Positions 11,294-21,020 of a DNA stretch of 64,000 bases are shown here, piece after piece. Each line of letters starts with the position of its first letter. Position 1 is the first letter of the stretch. Position numbers and translations under genes: made by a program. The stretch is from Ophiocordyceps camponoti-saundersi (nom. inval.) (lineage: Eukaryota; Ascomycota; Sordariomycetes; Hypocreales; Ophiocordycipitaceae), in contig PDHQ01000007.1 of NCBI GenBank assembly GCA_003339415.1, positions 124,001 through 188,000 on the forward strand, given 5' to 3'. A model generated the notes under the pieces. The model had not been told where the DNA came from. It ran no database searches and saw only the letters and a list, made by a program, of their open reading frames with translations.

Positions 11294-11557
11294 GGGCCGC
11301 CCTACTACGCGATATAATGCTAGTATAAGATAGAACGTCACTCGTAGTCCGTAAGTACTTATCTTCTTACTCACCTACGCGCGCGCGCTTTGCGTTTTTT
11401 ACCTAGTAAAAACGGCAGAAATAGGTAGAGGTAGCCTAGGAAGGTATAGGAAGCTAAGGCAGGTAAAAAAGAATAAAGGCGGGCAGAGGTAGGTGAAAAG
11501 ATAGATACCTATAGATTACCAGTGACTTTAGATTTCCTACGACTTTATACCGGGTAA

Positions 11558-11647
11558 GAAAAAGATCTTACTAATCAGGTACGTACCGCTTATTTTAGTG
11601 ATATCGTGTCTAATAGGAATAGGTGCCGTGGCAAATATGAATACTCT
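11558..11647. repeat. Right terminal inverted repeat
   Basis: Complementary to 11204-11293, with the outer 47 bp identical. Confidence 0.8.
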
Positions 11648-12412
11648 TTATATATGGCTGTGTAGTGATACTCTGTCTGTACGGATAGGATGCCTAAGCA
11701 ATGTAGCTTGAAGCTGTGCCATCTTTGAGCCTTTGTTGGTGCCCGAGTCAGCACACATTTGTGTCTATAATAACTACCTACCTGCACAGTAAGATATGAA
11801 GATAGAGATATTGGCTTGAATAAACCCAATTCGTTTCTTCTCAGTCTTATCTTCTTTGAAAATACTCCCTGGACTAGTAAATTTGCCTGTTCAACAATCG
11901 TCGACCGGCAATCTTTCTGACAGTACTATTATAGGGTAGGTAGCCTGTGCTAGCTGGCAAGGCCACGGGAGTCAGATCAGCCCTTAGTCAGCTTCAACGT
12001 CCTCTGAGCTTCAATCAACCACACATTCCCCGATATCGATTCGACCCAATCTTCGCTCCGTCACGACATCATCTCATACAGTTTACTAAGTCGTCGACCG
12101 CTCTATGACTGCGCCTTCTGTCATAATTTCCAGGTGACCATCGCCGCGCGCCGAAGAACAAACGGCCTACACCGTCTCATCACCAGATACCACAATCGGG
12201 GGATCCAGCTAGACATGAGCGCCAACTGGAGTTAGCGAATCGGCCTCACGGTGCGTCTACAGCTCGGTAGTCTGCCGGAAGCCGCAGCTCGGTCACTGCC
12301 CTCGGGGGTTTCAGTTCTGCGAGTAAAGGGCCTGTACTTGAAGCCCCCCTCCCTTCCGGTTGACCGTACCGAAGCAAACCGCCTACGTTGGCATCGAGAT
12401 ACCCCATCCACC

Positions 12413-12680
12413 ATGGCCGATACCAAGGACTTTGACGTAATTCGAGTTGCTCGGAGTGACGGCGCCGATACGGGCCCCGGTTACTGGCCCTCGACGGCTC
12501 TGCCGGCTGCCAATGCGGCGAAAAAGACGGGCAAAGAGGCGGTCGCTCCTCGAACAAAGGCGCAGATGGTCCGCTTAGATGAAGACGATCCGAGATTTGT
12601 CGAGTGGCGGGTCAAGCTGGGCATCCTACTGAAACAGGAACTCGCTCCTCACCCGGACGGTATAGTCTACCAATCCTTAC

Positions 12681-12738
<58 letters not shown>

Positions 12739-14538
12739 CGGTGACAATGCTAACGCGCATGTCTTGCAGAAGGGAACGCCTGGTATGTTCACTTCCCTCG
12801 TGGATACTGGCTGTATGAAAAGTCCAAACACCTTTGGGTCTCGGGTTATCCTGTCAAGGCCAAGCTCTTCAAGACGCCGCAAGAATTCGCCATTCATCTA
12901 TTATGGCTACTCTCTACGTCTATGGACTACATGGACTGCTGCTGCATTCACTGCAACGTGCCCAATGTTTCCAAGACATCCTTCTTAGCCGACGGCACGC
13001 CGGCTCTACTGGCAAGCGCTGCGCCCCTGAAGATGCTCGGACTGCCGCCAAAGGTGTCACCCGTCCCGTTACCGACCATCCCCGGACAGCCACAATCCAA
13101 GCAACCACTGAATGGGCCCGGGTCTCAAAGTACCTCAACGTCACAAGGGTTGACGGATAACGCGCCCGCAGATCCCTCAGTCGCCAAGGTAATGTCGACT
13201 CAGTTGGCCCAAAAGCTAGCGCAAGGCCAAGTCGAGACCCAAACGAAAACCCCAGTCCCGGGTCAAGTAAAGAGTCAGCCAGAGACCCGTCAACAAGACA
13301 GTCGACCAGAAAGCCAGCTCCACGGTCGCCAGGAGGTACACGCCGAAGCGCAACTCAAGCCCCCCCGGGTAGCTGAGGTTCAGCCGCAATCTCAACCAGG
13401 GGCTCCCTCAGACGCTCGGTCAGAAGTCCAACAGGCGACACGGTCAGTCGAGAAACGGGCCCAGGTTCAGCAGCCGCCGCGGGCCGTCAAGTGGGCTCTG
13501 CAAGGTCCGCTCCTGTTCCGGGCCGGCGAGCTGGTCTGGTATCAGAACGGGAACTCGTGGCGGCTGGGCGTCATCGCCGGGCCCGGCAGCGACAACTTCC
13601 AGCTGATCCCGATCGGCCACGCGGCGGCCAGGCAGCAGAACGTGACGAAATCGGCCAAAGAAATGCGTCCTTTTCACGCCTTTAGCGTACCCGGCGTGAT
13701 GCTACCGGACTTGCAGAACAAGGTATTCGACCAAGTGCCGTGGCAAGATCTCTTCCTCTCGGCGGGACAGGATCGCGCCCGGCGCAACAACCTCATCCTA
13801 GACGCCTCTAAGATGGCCGCCTCCAAGATCGACGCGTCTTATTCCCTATGGTGTCCGCTGGCCGAGGACGCCAACGCAGAAACAGCTTCCTACTACGGCT
13901 GCTTCTTCGGCGCCGAGCGCATCGAGGTAGGCGACTGCGTACGCGTCAAGCCTCTCGTCGGCGACGGGACAGGAGGCACCGGCAACAGCAACAACAACAA
14001 CAGCAGCAACGCCGAATCATCCGTCCTAGGCCTCACCGCCATCGTCGCCCGCAAACCCAGCCCGGGCGCCATCCTATTCCGCGGAACCATGTACCAGATC
14101 GCAAGGCAGCAGCAGCAGCAGCAAGGCGCCGCCGACGCGACGACCGTCCCCGCAGAGAACCTCCCGCTGGCCCTCCGTGACGAGACAGAGTGGCGCCTCC
14201 GCGTCAGCCCGGGCCAGCCCTGGCGCTGGGTCCTGGTCAAGGAGGACATCGTCCTCGACGAGCACGCCGTAAAGGGCCGCTTCTACCCGCCCCACAGACT
14301 CATGCCCATCCTCAACGAAGCCGCCTTCAACGCGGCCGTGGCGACGGGCAACGTCGAGAGTCAGTACCCCTTCCTCAACAATCGCATGGACGGTTCCGGC
14401 GGCTACATCGGCGTCAAGTCCTGCAGGCGCCATATCCTCGGCGCCTCCGTCCCCGAAGACGTGGGCATCATCTTGGAACCCCTCATTCGCGAGGTGCCGT
14501 CTGTTTCCGGCCAGCCTTTTGCGGCGGGACCAGGCTAG
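12413..14538 (+). CDS. clr2: Clr2-like transcription-silencing protein (SHREC-type)
   Basis: Fission-yeast Clr2 is a subunit of the SHREC heterochromatin-silencing complex; this looks like a filamentous homologue. Exons 12413-12659 and 12770-14538 (110-nt intron) give 671 residues. Splicing yields HPDEGNAWYVHFPRGYWLYEK and, further on, KTPQEFAIHLLWLL then CCCIHCNVP, the conserved N-terminal Clr2 module. A Gln/Pro-rich linker (about 175-320) leads to the C-terminal Clr2 domain: GELVWYQNGNSWRLGVIA, FQLIPIGHA, MRPFHAFSVPG, GRFYPPHRLMPILN and QYPFLNNRMDG. The start ATG has an excellent context (CCACCATGG); an upstream in-frame ATG at 12251 looks untranslated. The intron carries a 53-C homopolymer but has a perfect TGCTAAC branch box 16 nt before its CAG. 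Confidence 0.82.
12683..12735. repeat. 53-nt poly-C homopolymer inside the first intron of the Clr2-like gene
   Basis: Uninterrupted C run lying between the splice donor (12660) and the branch box (12748-12754). Its true length may be uncertain in the assembly. Confidence 0.9.
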
Positions 14539-15452
14539 GGAGAGGGGTTTTTTTTTTTTCAAAATCGCGGATTACACGACGAACCTGCTCGTCATAAAAA
14601 GGCTTAGAGGGTAGAGGGGAAAAAAAGACGACTTGGACTATGGCCCATGATGTCCGAGTGGTAACGCCATGCTCTATCATCTGGCTGGCTAGGGCACGGT
14701 CCTTGCCTGCCTATCTACATACCTACCTACTTAACTACCTACCTATCTACAAACTATCATACCTACGTTTGTACGTAAAAAGGCGGACAGAGGATGGTGC
14801 AGACAAAGACCCCATAAACAATCTTAACCCTCCTCCGGAAAAAAAGAAGCTGGCTCGTGAGTCTCAACATGGTCGACATGTGACAAGGGCAAAGTTTCGC
14901 TCTCAACATCGAGCAAACCAACCTAGGACCAAAAGGAAAAACCCTCGGCGTCTCGTCCAACAAACGTATAGACCGGCAAATTCCTTCCCCCCTCCCCTTT
15001 CCCAAAGAGCCGGGCTCCCCCTTAAAGCTCCGTGTGCCTAGATCGTTCCGTTCTGTAGCGTGCGCTCTGTCATCCCCAACTCCGGTGAGTTATGAGGCCC
15101 GCGATTGGAGCAATTGGCCCCAACAGCTGGCTGGAGAGAAGAGGAAGCATGTTTTGGTACGTGGCCCTTTATGCTTCGTCACCGTCCGTCCGTCCCCACC
15201 GCCATCAACCCCTCCCTTTTTTCTTCTCCATCGTCCCAACGGTGCTTCGAATAGGATCGTCCAATGTTCCGAGATAGCAGGTCGTCGGTCAAGTAGAGTT
15301 TCATCCTCCCCGATAAAAAGTTGTTACTCGAGCCGTGCTGTGGAAAGGGATGCCTGGCCCTGTGGCCGTCCCAAAGAGAAGTAACGACAAAAAGACGAAC
15401 AAGGCGTCTCGCAATTTAGTACGTGAGCATCCAGGTAGTACCGCGTCGATTG
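14539..15452. other. Intergenic between two convergent genes
   Basis: 914 bp with no recognised gene. It holds poly-T (14549-14559), scattered CTAC/TACC repeats near 14710-14770, and pyrimidine-rich stretches. Confidence 0.55.
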
Positions 15453-16606
15453 CTAGGCGACCTTGAGGCTGTCCAGTCTGGCTTTGATGATATTCAAGAT
15501 CTCGGGATCGGGCTCCGGCTCCACCTTGCGCGGCAAGGCCCTCGGCGCCTTCTCCGACATTTCATGTCCACACTTCCTGCAGGCAAGTCCGACCTCGGCG
15601 CCCAACGGCAACAGAGTTTCGCAACGCTCACAATCGTAGCGAGCCGCACTGCCGGGGCCGAAGGCATCACCAGGGTAGCCAAAGGGGTACTTGTTCTTCT
15701 TGGGTCTTTTGAGAGCTCGAGTCAGTGACCCATAAGGAAAAGGTAGTAGGGTCGCAGAGGATGCTGCTGGAGTATGTATGTGCAGGCAGCTACTTACGGG
15801 TCTCTCGGACAGTCAGTGCATCGAACATGAGCGCAGCCTTCGCACTTGTTGCTGCCGGGCATGAAGACGGTCTGACAGACGTGACAGGTTCTCCGGACCC
15901 GCTGTCGAGGCTTCTTGTGGTGCAGATCCTGACCGCCAGTCTTGCTTGGTCTCTTGAGGACGATGTGGGTGTCGGTGTACGAGTAGTCGGCAATGATGGG
16001 GGGGTTGTCCTTGAGGGCCTGGGCGATAACCGCTATCCTCTCTCGGCTGGCCAGCTTCTCGGCCTCGGTACGTTTGGGCGGGTAGCGGGGGCATTTGGTG
16101 CAGCGGACATGTTGGCAGTTGGGACATTCCTTGGAGGCGGCCAGGGCCGTGTCGCAGCGGTGGCAGGTCCTGCGAACACGGATGCGGATGGGCTTGTCCA
16201 TGCGGAGCACAGTATCATCGGCTGACGTCTTGATTAGATCGGAGGTGCTGATTTCCAGGCCATATCGCTCGGCCAGCTTCTTGGCCCGCTCCTGTAGGAG
16301 CTCTGAGCGGATGACCTTGGTGACACCTTCCAAGCCCTCGTAGCGTGCTCTGGCCTCGTCGGCCTTGGAAATTGGCACAGGCCTGTTGCGACTGGGACTG
16401 TCAGTGACGAGATGCAGGCATTGGGATCCCCAATCTCACCTCGGAGCGAGAGGCTCTCGTATGGTGGCAGTTGTCTTGGATGATTGAGGTTTGGAGGACT
16501 CGCCCCTCTTCAAGGCGACCATGACCTTTGAGATGACCCGACCCAGCCCCTTGGGCTTCTTTTCTTTGGCAGCCCTTGGGGCAGACGAGGGCTGCGAATC
16601 GGCCAT
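15453..16606 (-). CDS. Cysteine-rich zinc-ribbon-like conserved fungal protein
   Basis: Function unknown. Exons 16606-16440, 16391-15798 and 15705-15453 (introns 48 and 92 nt) give 337 residues. Two tandem modules carry RRTCHRCDTAL...CPNCQHVRCTKCPRYPPK and RRTCHVCQTVF...CEGCAHVRCTDCPRDPPK, each with paired CxxC plus RCxxCP ligands. A third, shorter CxxC pair lies near the C-terminus (YDCERC, CRKCG). This suggests three zinc-binding units in a row. The N-terminus is basic (KEKKPKGLGRVISKVM) and the C-terminus ends in a short helix. The first intron has two in-frame acceptors 6 nt apart (16398 and 16392); I chose the second because a CTGAC branch box overlaps the first. I recall such proteins as widespread hypotheticals in Pezizomycotina. 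Confidence 0.78.
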
Positions 16607-18870
16607 GACAGAAGGGTTGATGCGCGCAGGGAACAGGGCTGGAGGAAGCTGAATTGAGAGGCGAGGGAGCGAGGATGTTGAAGTAGGGCGGGCGCAAGTG
16701 CGTGTAGTAGTAAGTGGAGGAGGGGGGTGGGTGAGTGATTCAATGTCAGGCCATGTCGTATCCCTGGAGCAGCAGCAGCTTTTGGTGTTTTAAAAAAAGG
16801 AATAAATAAAAGCCGGGCTAGATTGACGAGAGTGCAGTAGTAGATGGATGAATGGATGGATGGTGGTGGAGGAGGAGGAGGAGGGAGATGACGGTGAGAG
16901 AGAGTGAGAGAGGGTGTGTGAGAGAGAGTAAGAGAGACGAGATTGAACGAGAGAGAGAGAAGAGAGAGAGAGAGAGGAAAGGGGGGGGGGGGCAAAGGGA
17001 GGAGGGAGGGAGTGAGTGAATGAGTGAGGGAGGGAGGCAGACGGACAAAGAGGCGCTGAAAGAGCTGAAGAGGAGGTGAAAGGAACCTGAAAGAGGTGGC
17101 GGAGGAGGAAATTCGGGACCGAAGAGGTACCGTCAACAAGGGCTCTCTGGGCCAGGCTGGCCTACAGGCTACAGGCCACAGCTGCTACTTGCTACTACTA
17201 CCTCTGTATCCGTACACGGAGGAGGGAGAAGAAGTCTGTGAGTGTGCATACATACCTACATACATGCATAGTACAATGCATGAGTTAGTAGCAGTACCTA
17301 ATCCGTACAGGTAAAGGCATCCAGTATGGATACCGGTGGGATGGAAGACGGGCGCTACCTGTTCTCTAGTAGCGAGTTAGAGGCAGTGACGCGACCAGGG
17401 CCGAGCCGTACCGTCCGTCGCCCGTTAGTCGGTACGGGACGGAGACTTGGAGTAGTGATTATCGCCGGTAGCGTGACGACGGCCCAGGCCCGAGGTAGCG
17501 GGAGGGAGGGTGCTACTGGGATAGGAGGCTACTAGGAGAAGGCTAACAGTGATGTACAGAATGTATCCGTAACATGCCCGTCCTACCAGGTGCGGGTTAC
17601 TGACGGAAAACGCCGAACGATGCTTTTTATTTTTGGCTGTTCTTTTTGTTTTTGTTGCTTCTCGACAAACAGTATGATGTCTGAGCCTCTCAGACTGTCT
17701 ACCTATATGTGTGCATACTAGTAGTTGGTACGAATAGTGTACGGATACGGATTACACATTAACCCTATCTGGTACCATGTGAAGCAGAAGGAGACGTGGG
17801 AGACGAAGTAGACGAAGAAGACGAAGAAGAAGACAAGGACGGTGCGAAGAAGGAGAGCGCAACGGAGGGGGCATGGAGGGTGACACGAACCCGGATGCAG
17901 GCAAGGGAGGGAAAACACAAAGACAGACAACAACAGGTGGTGCGGATACATACTGTACATACAACAGCCTACCTACTTTGCGGCCTACCTGCTGGATACA
18001 GGTAATAATACGGGCGAGTCCCCGCTGCTGGGACGGAGCGGGGCCCGCGTCCAGAGCGCCGGAGATGGAGACTGCCTACCAGGGGGACCTACCTACGGCT
18101 ACTTACCTTTCGAGCCGTCCCGCTTCTAACGGACGATTCTCGATGAAACAAAAAGGAAATAAAATAAGAAAGAAAAGGTTCCCACCTGGAGAGGGAAGGA
18201 GAAAAAAAAATCAGATGAACCCCCCCCCCCCTAATAAATCAAAGGTGCCCACCTATCCGTACCGTAATACCTACCAGACTACCTTACCGAGTTTCACCTG
18301 TGGGCCTAAGAAATACGGATAGATGGAGAGGATTAGGAAAGGGGGGGTTAAGAGAAGAAAAAGGAAAGCAAAGAATAAGGAAGAGGAAAAGAGAAAAAGA
18401 AAGGAAAGGAAAAACCCCGGTCAAGAATCTACAGACATACATATGTATCATAACTTTCATTAACAAGTACATACATACATGCAGACGGACGCATACCTAC
18501 ATATGTATGTACTGTATGTATGTATACTGTACATACACACGGATACATGCATGCAATGCAGCTCAGGCATCAGCATTTTACGCGTGTACGTATTCCCCAA
18601 CGGCCGGACCCGATGCTCTGGGAGACAAGAACCTTGAAGGAGGAGGAGGAGGAGGAGGGCGACGAGGAGAAAGGGGTGGCGTGGCAGCTAAATGGGCGTT
18701 GCACACGCAAACTACCACCTACCTCTAATAGTGTAAGCAACAGACCAACCACGTGGAATTACCGCAAACACATGCCGGGGGGGGGAGGGAGTGGACAAAC
18801 AAGGCAAAGTGATACGACGGTGCCTTATCTTTCACTCATCTCTCACTTGCTCTGTCACTCTCTCATCCCT

Positions 18871-18940
<70 letters not shown>

Positions 18941-21020
18941 TCGTTCTCTCTCTCTCTCTCTTCGACACACACACACACACACACTCACTCACTCACTCAC
19001 TCACCCTCTCTATAACCGTATGTATGTACATATATGTATGTGTGATCCGTATGCATTCATGAATACCACTCCATCTCGCTCAAACTTCTCACACCTCTCT
19101 CTCCAACTCCCTACAACTCTCTCTTTGTCCCCCCTCAACCCAAATCAAAACCCAACCCAACCCAACCCAACCCATAACCCAAAAGCTATAACCCAAATAA
19201 CGCCCCCTTCCCCCCCCCCCCCACAAACAAAAACTCCGCACGCCCTGGAACCACCGGCGCGGAACCATCTGCAGCCATCGGCCGTTCCGCCCCCGCAGAC
19301 ACATATATATGTACATACATACATACATACACACATGCTCCGTACATACATACGAGCAAGACACACACATCCCCCAAAAAAAGATGTGATACATCATTTC
19401 TATGTGGGCGCCTTGTTTGTGCCGACTCGGACGTCGGCCGCAGCGATTAGGTCCCCGGTGCCGTGTTTCGTTTCAAAACCATGCCACTTTCCGACCGTCT
19501 GGTCCGGCGCATTGGTGCGGCTGACGCCCCCCCCCTTTATATCTGCCCTTTCGACAGGGATAGCCCCTAATCCCCCCCCCCGTCCTGCTGGTAACGGCTT
19601 GAAAGAAACAAAAAGAGCCAACTATCCTAAACCTATTGACTGCACTACCTACAACCCACCTGCGTACGGATATCCGTCGTACATACGGACGTACATACAT
19701 ACATACATGTGTGTGTGTGTAGTACTAGCCCGTACTTCCTGCACGTCTCCAAGCAATGACAACTCGCTTCCGTGCAACATCCGGCCAGCAAACCACATGT
19801 GGCCTTCCTCTTTCCCCTTCCCTCCCTTCAGCCGGTGTAACGACGCGCAGCATGGCGTCACCTACCTACCTATCTGTGCAGCTTGTCTGACCGGCACCGG
19901 CCTGTCGGTTGTCCGTGACACCGCCCATGCAGCATGGCATTCGGTAACGGGGACAACTCACACCGCCCAATCGACAGATTTCTTTTCTTTCTTTCTTTCT
20001 TTGTCTCTTTCGTTCTCTTCTTCTCCCTCCGTGACACGACGAGTTGACTCGTGTCGATGACATGCCACGGCCCCCTCCTTCAACTCCTTGTCTGTGAAGC
20101 CCCGGCCGGCTCCGTCGGGAAATGAGCTTCAAGACTCATCGAAGCTTTGCTCAGTAGCCGACAAAGTTTCTGGTGGGAAGCCTGTGCCTCGCGTCGCATT
20201 TGCTGCGTGTGACATTCCCGAGTGTGGTCGACTTGCTGTCACCATGCATACATACCTAGTATGCACAATGTATGTATGTGTGTATGTGTGTATATCCATC
20301 CGTATGCATACCTCTGATATGTAGGCATGTACATACATACGTATGACGACTCATTCGCCTTCCGGGGAACTTTTGCTTCACAGCTATAACTTGGGTAAGG
20401 TCTGCAGATAACCCGTTGTTCATTGTCGAGACTCCTTGTATGTACGGATAGTTGATTGATCAACATACCTCTCATATCCGTACATACATACTACGGACGT
20501 ACGGTATGCGCACATAGATAGGTATGTAGGTACATACATACATATGTTTGCCATGCACCGATACACATGCTGCTTTACATATACATACATACATACATGA
20601 ATAAACATCATTGACTCATATAATGTGTTTTATCCGTAATATAGCAGACGCTGGTTAAGATTCATCGACATGAATCCGAGTTCCCAAAGGAATCGTTTAC
20701 CGTTGTACGAATAACGAAAACTGGAACCAGGACCAGCAGTCGAGACATCCGCGTTGGATTCTGGAGAGTCATCCGGCTCTTCTCCGGTTAAATCATGACC
20801 CCCCCTTTCCCACCCCCTGGCCCCTCCCCTGAAGCCCTGACTCCCAACGACAGCTCGTCAGGGTCATCCCCTTTGTCCTCTCTCTGTCCACAACCTCGGC
20901 TCTATTTGGCTCACTAGCCTTCACTGATCCAGCATAATCGCGTCTCTCCCGTACTGTGTGTGCAAAGACTCGTGATAGAGTCGCCAAGCACATCGCCGCC
21001 TTCAATCCGCAGCAAGCTAT
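16607..21020. other. 4.4-kb gene-free, repeat-rich block
   Basis: No convincing gene on either strand. It contains GA-rich tracts (16860-17060), a 67-nt C run, CA/CATA/GTAT tetranucleotide repeats (18470-18545, 19300-19350, 19680-19720, 20330-20600), AACCC-type repeats near 19150, and ten exact copies of the TACGGATA 8-mer. Open frames here are low-complexity readings of the repeats. Confidence 0.65.
18872..18938. repeat. 67-nt poly-C homopolymer followed by CT and CA repeats
   Basis: 67 consecutive C, then TC and CA/CTCA dinucleotide and tetranucleotide tracts to about 19005. Confidence 0.9.

Larger units (their letters stand above)
11204..11647. mobile_element. 444-bp non-autonomous element with long terminal inverted repeats (MITE-like)
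   Basis: The ends form inverted repeats: the outer 47 bp are identical (11204-11250 versus the complement of 11601-11647), followed by 15 diverged bases and a further imperfect block (TACGTACCT.ATTA.TAAG) at the same spacing, so the arms span about 90 bp. The identical 6-mer TTATAT abuts both outer ends (11198-11203 and 11648-11653), a possible target-site duplication, though this is AT-rich and could be chance. The roughly 260-bp interior has no open frame. The superfamily is unassigned and no second copy lies in the window. Confidence 0.75.
10715..12412. other. AT-rich intergenic island between nse1 and the Clr2-like gene
   Basis: 1.7 kb, clearly richer in A and T than the flanking genes from about 10880 to 11900, without open frames that look like genes. 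It contains the inverted-repeat element at 11204-11647. The composition and lack of coding sequence resemble a decayed transposon landing zone, possibly affected by repeat-induced point mutation (inference). The right end should be the Clr2 promoter and leader. Confidence 0.65.

Noticed and set aside
12251..12412. Upstream in-frame ATG of the Clr2-like gene
   Set aside because: Translated leader looks non-conserved and the ATG at 12413 has a near-ideal context.
18520..19062. Open frame with a long poly-Pro run
   Set aside because: The proline run is the 67-nt C homopolymer read as codons.
19020..20060. 346-codon open frame on the plus strand
   Set aside because: Composition follows CATA/CA repeats and poly-C; no domain, no splice pattern, no family resemblance.
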